A DNA stretch of 14,343 nt. It comes from Tannerella sp. (GTDB lineage: Bacteria; Bacteroidota; Bacteroidia; Bacteroidales; Tannerellaceae). This document shows, piece by piece, positions 4,374 through 11,897 of the stretch (positions are counted from its first letter, which is position 1; each line of letters opens with the position of its first letter). Below the pieces are notes generated by a model, which ran no database searches, had not been told where the DNA came from, and worked only from the letters and a program-made list of their open reading frames with translations. Where the stretch lies: contig JAISTJ010000182.1 in the NCBI GenBank assembly GCA_031272655.1, positions 1-14,343 of the forward strand, given 5' to 3'. A program made the position numbers and the translations under genes.

Positions 4374-7300
4374 GTGTTATGGCTCGCACCGCGTTTAGCA
4401 CTGAACATCCCTTCGGTTCAGCAAAAAGTTACTTCGTGGGCAGAGGTTAATCTTTCCAAACTGCTTGATTCACATGTCGGTATAGGCAAAGTGGAAGTCA
4501 GATGGATTAGCCGTATCACAGTGCGTGATATTCATATCTCTGATAATAAAGGAGATACACTTTTCAAAGCATCCGATATTATTACAGGTTTTAAAATATT
4601 TCCGGCTTTCAGGAAGAAATATGTACTTACTACCGTGCGTATCATGGGGTTTGAATGTAACCTCACTCAAGACAATGGGAGGCTTAATATTCAGAATGTT
4701 ATTGATGCTTTAAGTGAAAAGAGCTTGAGCGACACAACTGTTCGGAGCGATACTGCCGTATTAAGCAAGAGCATTGCAGAAACGGCAAAAAAGAGTGATA
4801 TTGAGTTGCAAATAAATTCATTGATGCTTCATAGAGGCTCTATCAGGTACGACGTTGCAGGTAATGGTAATGTAAACCATGAGATGCGTTTCAATCCTCA
4901 TCATATACACATTAATAATATAAACGGTAGGGCTTCGGTGAGATTTTTCAGTTCCGACAGCGTCAACATTCGCATTAACTCGTTGAGGTTTGATGAAGCG
5001 TCGGGGTTGAACGTCAAAAAGCTTACCCTTGCTGTTATCGGCAAGCCGGACTCTTTAAATGTTGAAAATCTTACACTTTCACTCCCCCATTCTACGCTGA
5101 GCATACCAAAAGCGACTTTTGTATCGGCGCCAAAAGAAGCTGATAGCACAACCACAGACGACTACAAAGACAGCTCTACAACTAACAGATTAAGAAACAA
5201 CCCGTTGAATGTCATCATTGCAAAATCGGAGATAGCGCCGCGCGATTTTGCCACATTCTTGCCTGTACTCACTGATTTTAAGGACGTTATTAATTTATCG
5301 GCAGATATTTCCGGAAGTATCAACTCGTTAGATATTGATAACATGAACATTACCTATGGCGCTCGGACTTCACTCAGCGGTTTTCTTACTTTTAAAGGTC
5401 TTGCCGGCGAAAAGCAAGATATGTTCCTCAACGGCAGGGTAAGAGAATCAACTCTAACTACGGAAGGATTACAGCGAATATGTGAAAGCATAGGCAAATT
5501 CTCTCTTCCTCAGAGCGTTATAAAAGCGAGAGAGATATCGTTTACCGGTGAAGTATCAGGTTATTTGCGAGATATGCAGGCTGTCGGTACGCTTGCATCG
5601 CCGGTTGGCACTATCAAAATTAATCTCAACTCAGGCTACAATGCGGCAAAAGATACTATGCTGTTTATCAACAGTATAGCTTCGTCATCAGACCTTCAAT
5701 TAAACGCTGTTTTACCTGAAGGCAACAAGTTTGGCACAGTTGGTTTTGACGCCGACATTGCTATTATCCAAACTGCCGAACAAAAACTGTCCGGCAGCCT
5801 GAACGCCAAAGTTTCAGAGTTTGATTACAATGGATACAAATATTCAAACATCAATGTTTCAGGGAAATACAGAAATAACAGATACGAAGGATTACTATTC
5901 ATTAACGATACTAATGGTCGGCTCGAGTTAGAAGGCTCATACGACAACGAAAGGCAAACTCCTATGTTTGACGTTATTGCAAAGGCAACAGGTATCCGTC
6001 CCGACAAGCTTAATCTGCTGTCAAAATACACTTCCCCTGTTTTGTCTTTTAATCTGAACGCTACATTCTCCGGCAACAATGCCGACAGTTTTGACGGATA
6101 TATCAAAGTAGATGATTTCTCTTTTGGCACTTCTTCTAACAGATTTTCCATCAATGAGTTAAATCTTATTTCCACTACCGATACCGACTCTAAGCGCCGT
6201 GCTCTGACCATAGCATCCGACGTCGTTAACGGCGAGATAAGCGGCTACTTTTCATTTGCTTCACTTTTTGCTGACCTGCGTTCATCCGTCGGGCTTTATA
6301 TTCCTGCCCTTGCCCCTTACCCGACCGAGACAATTATGGTTGCCGAAGATGATGTTGATTTTACATTCAGGCTGACTGTCGGAAATATAGAAGATATTAC
6401 CAAAACCTTAAAGTTACCGTTTGCCGTAAAGAACCAAGCTGTCATTGAAGGTCATTATAACAAAGGTACAAACGGACTATTCGCCGAAGCAGTAATACCT
6501 GATTTACAGCTTTTTAACTCCTCGCTGCACGATGGTCACATTCTTATTGAGAACACCGACAGCGCGATATATATGCAGTTAGACGCCACACATCAAAATA
6601 AAAACGCCCTGAACAATTATATAAGCCTGCGTTCAACAGCTCGTAACGACAATTTGGAGTCGCACCTGAGATGGTCGAATGACAAATCCGAGCGCTATGA
6701 AGCCGAGTTGACGGCGTTGGCTGTGTTTGTCAATGACATAGACGGTGGCAAAAGCAAGCTGCGAACCGAGCTTACCATTCCGCAATCGCAGATTATACTT
6801 AAAGACTCGTTATGGAATATTGACCCTACGGCAGTTACAATTGCAGACGGCAAGGTTAATGTTGACCATTTTTACTTACGCAGCAACGGTCAGTTTCTAC
6901 ATGCCAACGGAATAGTATCGGATAATCCGAGGGATGCTTTTCTATTGGAACTTAAAGACATAGAGATGTCGTACATTTTTGAGATGCTCAACATTCCTGC
7001 ATTACAGTTTGGCGGAAAGGCTACCGGCGCAGTTAACGGGCGCGACTTACTTGGCAGCATGATGCTTGACGGCCGCCTTGAGATAGAACAATTCGCTTTC
7101 AACCGTGCTGTACAGGGCAAGCTCAACATCTCCGGCGAATGGGACGCCGACCGCAAAGGCATCCTGTTGCTTGGAACTATCTACAAGAACGACAGCACTT
7201 TCACCGACGTCAACGGTTATGTTTTCCCTGTCGGTCATGAGCAAGGTCTCTCACTCTATTTTGATGCTAATGAAATTAATGTTGCTTTCGTGCAGCGTTA

Positions 7301-8897
7301 CCTCCAAGCCTTCGCCTCCGATGTGAGCGGTAAAGGCTACGGCAACGTCCACGTCTATGGCAACTTCTCAGATATTTTTGTAGAGGGCAGGCCTTATATT
7401 AAAGATGCAAAAATGAAAATCAATATCCTCAACACTGCATATACTTTTTCAGACACTCTTTTCCTTGATAAAGAGCGTATTAGTACTAAAAACACAACCG
7501 TTTACGACCGTGACGGCAATAAAGCCACGCTCAACTTCAGTCTGGCGCACAACAACTTCCGCAACCTGTCATACGAACTTGACGTCAACGCTGAGAAGAC
7601 GCTTGTTTACGATATTTCCGCCACCGTCAATCCACGCATCTACGGTCATGTCTATGCCAGCGGCACAGCTACTGTTAAAGGAACAGAGGAAGAAGTTGCC
7701 GTTAACGGTAATGTAAGAAGCGAAGCGGGCACTACCGCCGGTTTCAATTTCATGCAAAACTCCACCGTTGCCGATTATGACTTCGTTACTTTCATAAACA
7801 GCTCCAAACAAGACACTTCAAACTTGCAAATTCCATTTAATACCACGCCGGAAAGTAAATCTAAAAGTGTTATAGCATCTACAGCATCGCCCGAAATGGA
7901 CTATCAGCTTGATTTTCTTGTTAATATAACTCCGGACGCAAAAGTAGAGCTTGTTGTTGACCCGATCCAGAATGATAAGATAAAAGGCGAAGGCAGTGGC
8001 AACTTGCAGATACAGTTTGGCAACAAAAGCGACGTCCAAATGTTTGGCAACTATCAGATTACTAATGGCATTTACAATTTCAGCCTGCAACAGATGCTAA
8101 GCAGGCGTTTTAACATCCGCGACGGCAGCTCTGTGTCGTTTCGGGGTGACCCGATGACGGCAAACATCAATATCAATGCCTATTACAACCTTGCCGCCAA
8201 TATTCAGGACCTTGACGAATCACTTCTGCTTGAAACAACAAACCCCACCATACCGGTCAATTGCATCCTCAAACTTGATGGTCAGTTGCGAAATCCCACT
8301 ATATCCTTCGATATAGAGCTTCCCAGTTCAAACAGCGAGCTTGAGCGTCAGGTCAAGTCTTTCATAGACACCGAGGACATGCTGACACGTCAAATCATTT
8401 ACTTGCTGGTACTCAGCAAGTTTTACACTCCGGACTATTCACGCAACACATATACCGGCGACCAGTTCAGTGCAATGGCGTCGTCCGCACTTTCATCACA
8501 GCTGTCAAACATACTCAGCAGCCTTACAGATAAGGTACAGGTAGGCGCAAACATACGTTCACGTCAGGACGGCATCAAAGACACAGAAGTAGAGATGCTG
8601 TTATCCAGCCAGTTACTTAATAATCGCCTGTTATTCAACGGCAACTTCGGCTACAAGGACAATTATATTCAATCAAACGCCTTTGTAGGCGAATTTGACC
8701 TTGAATACAAGTTGACGCGCAGCGGTGAAATAAGCCTCAAAGCTTATAATCATGCCAACGACCTCTACCGTTACAACACTAAATCCCTTACCCGTCAAGG
8801 TGTTGGCATAATGTTTCGCAAAGACTTTTCCACCCTGAGCGAAATCTTCCGCCGCAGAAAGTTAAATCCTCAGCCCGGGCATCAACAAGACAAGTAA
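4374..8897 (+). CDS. tamB: TamB-like translocation/assembly module protein (DUF490)
   Basis: This is a giant envelope protein: 1507 residues from the GTG, or about 1523 from 4326. It is built of repetitive beta-strand segments typical of the AsmA/TamB superfamily, whose members bridge the periplasm and work in outer-membrane protein assembly or lipid transport. The N-terminal part (GDTLFKASDIITGF, about residues 58-71) matches Bacteroidota TamB, and the last roughly 400 residues match the TamB domain (RFNIRDGSSVSFRGDP, SNSELERQVKSFI, GNFGY). The only canonical in-frame start before the body is GTG 4374, but the open frame extends upstream and encodes IKGLKYIIITLLILFGV, the expected membrane anchor. 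Translation therefore probably begins earlier, perhaps at ATC 4326 (reading as MKGLKY) or ATA 4344, unless a base is wrong. It overlaps the convergent Yip1-family gene by 36 bases. Confidence 0.88.
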   Translation: MLWLAPRLALNIPSVQQKVTSWAEVNLSKLLDSHVGIGKVEVRWISRITVRDIHISDNKGDTLFKASDIITGFKIFPAFRKKYVLTTVRIMGFECNLTQDNGRLNIQNVIDALSEKSLSDTTVRSDTAVLSKSIAETAKKSDIELQINSLMLHRGSIRYDVAGNGNVNHEMRFNPHHIHINNINGRASVRFFSSDSVNIRINSLRFDEASGLNVKKLTLAVIGKPDSLNVENLTLSLPHSTLSIPKATFVSAPKEADSTTTDDYKDSSTTNRLRNNPLNVIIAKSEIAPRDFATFLPVLTDFKDVINLSADISGSINSLDIDNMNITYGARTSLSGFLTFKGLAGEKQDMFLNGRVRESTLTTEGLQRICESIGKFSLPQSVIKAREISFTGEVSGYLRDMQAVGTLASPVGTIKINLNSGYNAAKDTMLFINSIASSSDLQLNAVLPEGNKFGTVGFDADIAIIQTAEQKLSGSLNAKVSEFDYNGYKYSNINVSGKYRNNRYEGLLFINDTNGRLELEGSYDNERQTPMFDVIAKATGIRPDKLNLLSKYTSPVLSFNLNATFSGNNADSFDGYIKVDDFSFGTSSNRFSINELNLISTTDTDSKRRALTIASDVVNGEISGYFSFASLFADLRSSVGLYIPALAPYPTETIMVAEDDVDFTFRLTVGNIEDITKTLKLPFAVKNQAVIEGHYNKGTNGLFAEAVIPDLQLFNSSLHDGHILIENTDSAIYMQLDATHQNKNALNNYISLRSTARNDNLESHLRWSNDKSERYEAELTALAVFVNDIDGGKSKLRTELTIPQSQIILKDSLWNIDPTAVTIADGKVNVDHFYLRSNGQFLHANGIVSDNPRDAFLLELKDIEMSYIFEMLNIPALQFGGKATGAVNGRDLLGSMMLDGRLEIEQFAFNRAVQGKLNISGEWDADRKGILLLGTIYKNDSTFTDVNGYVFPVGHEQGLSLYFDANEINVAFVQRYLQAFASDVSGKGYGNVHVYGNFSDIFVEGRPYIKDAKMKINILNTAYTFSDTLFLDKERISTKNTTVYDRDGNKATLNFSLAHNNFRNLSYELDVNAEKTLVYDISATVNPRIYGHVYASGTATVKGTEEEVAVNGNVRSEAGTTAGFNFMQNSTVADYDFVTFINSSKQDTSNLQIPFNTTPESKSKSVIASTASPEMDYQLDFLVNITPDAKVELVVDPIQNDKIKGEGSGNLQIQFGNKSDVQMFGNYQITNGIYNFSLQQMLSRRFNIRDGSSVSFRGDPMTANININAYYNLAANIQDLDESLLLETTNPTIPVNCILKLDGQLRNPTISFDIELPSSNSELERQVKSFIDTEDMLTRQIIYLLVLSKFYTPDYSRNTYTGDQFSAMASSALSSQLSNILSSLTDKVQVGANIRSRQDGIKDTEVEMLLSSQLLNNRLLFNGNFGYKDNYIQSNAFVGEFDLEYKLTRSGEISLKAYNHANDLYRYNTKSLTRQGVGIMFRKDFSTLSEIFRRRKLNPQPGHQQDK

Positions 8898-9431
8898 ATA
8901 CTTGATAATCACAGGGGATACGACAATTATAGCCGAAGCAATGGCGGTGAACTTCATTTGATCTTCAGGTTTGATTTCAAGATACGGGATAACGCCCTCC
9001 CAGACTATATAAACGGTATATAACACCAAGAAACTCAGGAAGAAAAACTCCGGCAAAAGGCTCAAAACGATGTTCAATGAGAACATCAGCGCCGAAGCAT
9101 ATCCTACAAAACGCTGGCTCAACTTCATGTCCCGCTCACGTTCAAAAAAGCGGTTTAGCGATTCGTTGAGGAGGTATGCGCCTGCAAAAAAGCCGCCAAA
9201 AGCAGCCATCGAGCCGATAATAGCCGATTTGAGCGCTATTTGAAAGTCAAATTCCTTCCTCGAAAAGAAGACGCCGACAAAAGCAGCCACTGCAACCATC
9301 CCTACAAAAGGATATACATAGTCCGATAAAAACTTCTCATGCTCTTCGTCCTGCTTGGCCGCAAGCCCTTTCCACGCTTCGGAAGGCTTGACTATCAATG
9401 ATATTGTAATCTGAATCAGTCTTTTAAACAT
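8862..9431 (-). CDS. Yip1-family integral membrane protein
   Basis: This 189-residue protein has about five membrane segments (roughly residues 38-56, 67-88, 109-126, 128-147 and 161-184). It starts MFKRLIQITISLIVKPSEAW, with the K-P-x-x-A-W motif typical of bacterial Yip1-domain proteins (Pfam Yip1/DUF1282 type). The function of bacterial members is unknown, and nothing adjacent gives a hint. I chose ATG 9431 rather than the in-frame GTG at 9455, because that GTG overlaps the -7 box of the gene's own promoter and would not be transcribed. The 3' end overlaps tamB by 36 bases in convergent orientation. Confidence 0.8.
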   Translation of the reverse strand: MFKRLIQITISLIVKPSEAWKGLAAKQDEEHEKFLSDYVYPFVGMVAVAAFVGVFFSRKEFDFQIALKSAIIGSMAAFGGFFAGAYLLNESLNRFFERERDMKLSQRFVGYASALMFSLNIVLSLLPEFFFLSFLVLYTVYIVWEGVIPYLEIKPEDQMKFTAIASAIIVVSPVIIKYLLVLLMPGLRI

Positions 9432-9454
9432 CTTTTTAAAAACTTTTGACGGCA

Positions 9455-9485
9455 CAAAGGTAATCGTTATTCGGGAAAATTCAAA
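9455..9485 (-). promoter_or_regulatory. Promoter of the Yip1-family gene
   Basis: Minus-strand TTTG (9482-9485), 19-base spacer and TACCTTTG (9455-9462), a perfect consensus. Transcription should begin about 9448, giving a leader of under 20 bases before ATG 9431. It interleaves with the opposite promoter at 9470-9502. Confidence 0.8.
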
Positions 9486-9502
9486 AATTTCGCGTAATTT
9501 TG
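9470..9502 (+). promoter_or_regulatory. Promoter of the lipoprotein gene
   Basis: The -7 element TAATTTTG (9495-9502) fits TAnnTTTG. The -33 candidate TTCG (9470-9473) is one base off TTTG, with a 21-base spacer. The predicted start near 9509 leaves about 20 bases of AT-rich leader before ATG 9528. Confidence 0.6.
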
Positions 9503-9527
9503 CAGCGATTTTAACAACAATAATAAT

Positions 9528-10406
9528 ATGATGAAAATAAAATTACATTTGGCGCTGGTTGCTGTCTCCCTGATCATGGTTTCATGCGGGAAAGAGAAGT
9601 TTGCTATTGCAGGCAGCGGCTGGCAGGAGATAGCGATTGTGGACAAGGCGTCCGGGCTTATTGAGTGGAAACACGCTTTGGAAGCGGACGATGAATGTAA
9701 CGACATCGAAGTAACGCCCGACGGGAACGTGCTGTTCGCCTACAAAAACGGCGCAAAACTCATCAACCGCAAGCACGAAACCGTGTGGGACTACAAAGCG
9801 AAAGAAAATGAGGAGATCCACACTGCTACACGCCTGAAAAACGGCGGCTTCATGCTCGCCATCTGCGCCAACCCTTCCGCTAAAATAGTGGAATTGGACA
9901 AGAAAGGCGTCCAAACCAAAGAGCTGACTTTCCCAAGCCTGACATTCGCCGTTCACGACCAGTTCAGGCAAGTTCTAAAAACCGACAGCCTCTATCTCAT
10001 CCCCTTGCTGAGCAAAAGCAAAATCTTGCGCCTCTCGGAAGACGGCAAGATTCGTGGGACGGTTTTCGTCGGGCATGAGCCATACTCCGTAAAGCAGCTC
10101 AGCAACGGACATCTGCTCGTTTCATGCGGCAACGACCATCTTTTTACCGACATAGACCCCGAACTGAAGCAGGTGGACAATTTTACCCTGACAAAAGAAA
10201 TCAAAGGCGCATCATTGCTGTATGTCGCCGAGATAATACCGTTTGAGAAAACCGGTCACAAAATCATAGCCAACTCAAACATGTACAGCGACGACAAATC
10301 GCAACCGCTGCTGATAGAGATTGACGAAAACAACGAAGTAGTCTGGAGTTTGCCGTTCAACCGCCAGATCAAAAACATCACAACCGTTTATTCGTTCAAG
10401 GAATAA
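9528..10406 (+). CDS. Lipoprotein with predicted beta-propeller fold
   Basis: This 292-residue protein has a lipoprotein signal (LALVAVSLIMVSC, lipidated Cys20), so it is anchored in the inner or outer membrane. The mature part consists of repeated blade-like units of the PQQ/NHL kind, such as VDKASGLIEWKHAL, VTPDGNVLFAYKNGAKLINR, LKNGGFMLAICANPSAKIVELDKKG, LSNGHLLVSCGNDHLFTDIDPE and IDENNEVVWSLPF. Each pairs a D/N-G turn with a following hydrophobic strand, suggesting a small propeller. There are no catalytic motifs, so a binding or scaffold role is likely, and I do not assign a specific one. Two adjacent ATG codons (9528, 9531) could both serve as start. It is convergent with the aldolase-like gene, with only five bases between stop codons. 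Confidence 0.75.
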   Translation: MMKIKLHLALVAVSLIMVSCGKEKFAIAGSGWQEIAIVDKASGLIEWKHALEADDECNDIEVTPDGNVLFAYKNGAKLINRKHETVWDYKAKENEEIHTATRLKNGGFMLAICANPSAKIVELDKKGVQTKELTFPSLTFAVHDQFRQVLKTDSLYLIPLLSKSKILRLSEDGKIRGTVFVGHEPYSVKQLSNGHLLVSCGNDHLFTDIDPELKQVDNFTLTKEIKGASLLYVAEIIPFEKTGHKIIANSNMYSDDKSQPLLIEIDENNEVVWSLPFNRQIKNITTVYSFKE

Positions 10407-10418
10407 CCGCTTTATTCC
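10400..10418. repeat. Palindrome spanning two convergent stop codons
   Basis: GGAATAA (10400-10406) and TTATTCC (10412-10418) form a perfect 7-bp inverted repeat around five bases (CCGCT). Each arm contains the last codon (GAA) and TAA stop of one gene: the lipoprotein on the plus strand and the aldolase-like gene on the minus strand. It could act as a weak bidirectional RNA 3'-end hairpin, but it is AT-rich and has no T-run, so I do not call it a terminator. Confidence 0.5.
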
Positions 10419-11713
10419 ACATGAAACGCCACTCTCAACGCTTCAACCTCCTCATCCGAAATGGGTTGCAGCTTGCCGATGCTCATGCCCATAATCAGTG
10501 ATTTGGCGCTAAACTCGGCTACTTCAAGGCGGTCGAAGGTATTAAGCAAGCCGTCGCCGGTTACAAGGATTGAGTCGTTCGACAGCAATACGGCGGGGTA
10601 AGTCTTAACTAACTCCGCAATTCGCTTATTATCTTCATATTGCGCACCAAAAGGCACCTGCGGAATATCTTTCAGGAAGATCCAACTCTCCGGAATGGTG
10701 CGGACGTTAAACTTGACGCCCGACGTGCAATAGCCCATCAAATGGGGCGGCTGGGTAAGAATAATGGAATTTATTTTAGGATTGCTCTGGTAGATCTCCT
10801 GATGAAGAGCCACCGAGCGGCTCGGCAACTTGCCTGCCTCCACCTTGCCGTCTTTAACCTGCACAATGTCTTCATGTTCCATGTCCCAGCGCGGGATGCC
10901 CGGAGGCGTAATCAGGAAATCGTTACCCCGCCAGCGCACCGAAACGGTTCCATAAGAGCTTATCATCAACCCCTGGTCGCACGCACGATGGATAATCTTT
11001 ATTATCAGGTCGCGGATGTCGCGCTCGTCCGATGGATAGGTCGGATTCAGGAAATACGGAAAACCGGACGGCAATGCCTTGTCGTGCCGTTCTATCTGAT
11101 TATCAGTCAGATACTGCGGCTTGCCCAATATCTGTGCGTTTATCACAGTGCGGGCGCAGAACTCAAGCGTCTCAAACCGTTGATAAGCATCTTTCAAATC
11201 GTCGCCACAAAGCACAACTCCGTGATTTTCCATTATAACTGCGTTATAATCAGGATGTTTCTGAAATTCACCCGCGATTTTCTTTCCAAGATTCTTGCTG
11301 CCGGGCACATCGTAAGGCGCAAAGCCGATAGTGCCGCAAACGCTTTTAGCCTGCGGGATGATGTTTGTGTTAGGTATCTGGTGCGTGATACTGAAAGCGA
11401 CCAATGCCGGCGGGTGGGCGTGGATAACGGCCGACGCCTGCGGACGGATTTCGTAAATCGCTTTGTGGAACGGATATTCCGACGACGGGCGGTGAAGCCC
11501 CTCAATAACGCCATCCTTCTTCACACATACAATATCTTTCTTTGTCAGAGAGCCTTTGTCAATACCGGCAGGAGTGATCCAAATATCCCCGTTGTCATCG
11601 CGGATGGATATATTTCCGCCCGAAGTGGTAGTAAGCCCGCTCCGGTAAATACGGCTAATCACAACTATCAGCTGATCAGCCGGATGCATAAGTTTAGTGT
11701 CTAATAACTTCAT
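10412..11713 (-). CDS. Tandem class II aldolase/adducin-domain protein
   Basis: This 433-residue cytoplasmic protein holds two copies of the class II aldolase/adducin fold. Domain 1 (about residues 8-200) keeps the residues of FucA/AraD-type enzymes: TTSGGNIS for phosphate binding, catalytic E79 in SSEY, zinc ligands H98 and H100 in HAHPP, and H164 in ENHGVV. It should cleave or epimerise a sugar phosphate by a zinc-dependent mechanism; the substrate is not predictable. Domain 2 (about 228-433) aligns well (NDFLITPPG with GDIWITPAG) but has lost all four key residues (S300, L319, Q321, D380), so it is probably structural or regulatory. I chose ATG 11713; an in-frame ATG at 11800 lies upstream of the -7 box at 11738-11745. 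There is no kinase, isomerase or transporter nearby to suggest a pathway. Confidence 0.88.
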   Translation of the reverse strand: MKLLDTKLMHPADQLIVVISRIYRSGLTTTSGGNISIRDDNGDIWITPAGIDKGSLTKKDIVCVKKDGVIEGLHRPSSEYPFHKAIYEIRPQASAVIHAHPPALVAFSITHQIPNTNIIPQAKSVCGTIGFAPYDVPGSKNLGKKIAGEFQKHPDYNAVIMENHGVVLCGDDLKDAYQRFETLEFCARTVINAQILGKPQYLTDNQIERHDKALPSGFPYFLNPTYPSDERDIRDLIIKIIHRACDQGLMISSYGTVSVRWRGNDFLITPPGIPRWDMEHEDIVQVKDGKVEAGKLPSRSVALHQEIYQSNPKINSIILTQPPHLMGYCTSGVKFNVRTIPESWIFLKDIPQVPFGAQYEDNKRIAELVKTYPAVLLSNDSILVTGDGLLNTFDRLEVAEFSAKSLIMGMSIGKLQPISDEEVEALRVAFHVE

Positions 11714-11737
11714 AATCTTTTTCTTTAAAATACGATA

Positions 11738-11745
11738 CAAAAATA
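11738..11745 (-). promoter_or_regulatory. -7 box of the aldolase-like gene
   Basis: Minus-strand TATTTTTG fits TAnnTTTG and lies 24 bases before ATG 11713. I could not find a convincing TTTG at the -33 position, so only the -7 half is supported. Its position argues against the more upstream ATG at 11800. Confidence 0.5.
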
Positions 11746-11866
11746 AGAATTTTATTTCATAAAATCCGTTTTTTTGCCATAAAGTGATTTCATCCGCCAT
11801 TGCGCCGCAGTCTGAAAGGCGCTAATAAAAAAATAAAGATTTAAGTATTTCAAACAAAAAAAGTAT

Positions 11867-11874
11867 TAACTTTG
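11867..11874 (+). promoter_or_regulatory. -7 box of the metal ATPase gene
   Basis: TAACTTTG fits TAnnTTTG and lies 23 bases before ATG 11898. No clear -33 TTTG lies at the expected distance, which could mean activator dependence as for a metal-induced gene, but that is only inference. I see no clear operator palindrome next to it. Confidence 0.5.
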
Positions 11875-11897
11875 CCTCTTGAAAACTTAGTGTAATT

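Noticed and set aside
5825..6211. 128-codon minus-strand open frame inside the tamB-like gene
   Set aside because: It lies wholly within a clearly coding TamB region, with no domain or start context of its own.
9432..9455. GTG start at 9455 for the Yip1-family protein
   Set aside because: The GTG overlaps the first base of the -7 promoter box and would not be transcribed. ATG 9431 follows a short leader and begins the conserved region.
10640..11704. 354-codon plus-strand open frame opposite the aldolase-like gene
   Set aside because: It mirrors a well-supported coding sequence with intact aldolase motifs, the translation is Arg/Cys-rich without recognisable domains, and no promoter supports it. 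It is an antisense shadow.
11714..11800. 29-residue N-terminal extension of the aldolase-like protein from ATG 11800
   Set aside because: The extension is not typical of the fold and lies upstream of the -7 box at 11738-11745, so the transcript should not include it. ATG 11713 is preferred.
11802..11822. GCGCC/GGCGC hairpin between the aldolase-like and ATPase genes
   Set aside because: It has a five-base-pair stem only, it lies between divergent genes where no terminator is expected, and it shows no clear operator symmetry.
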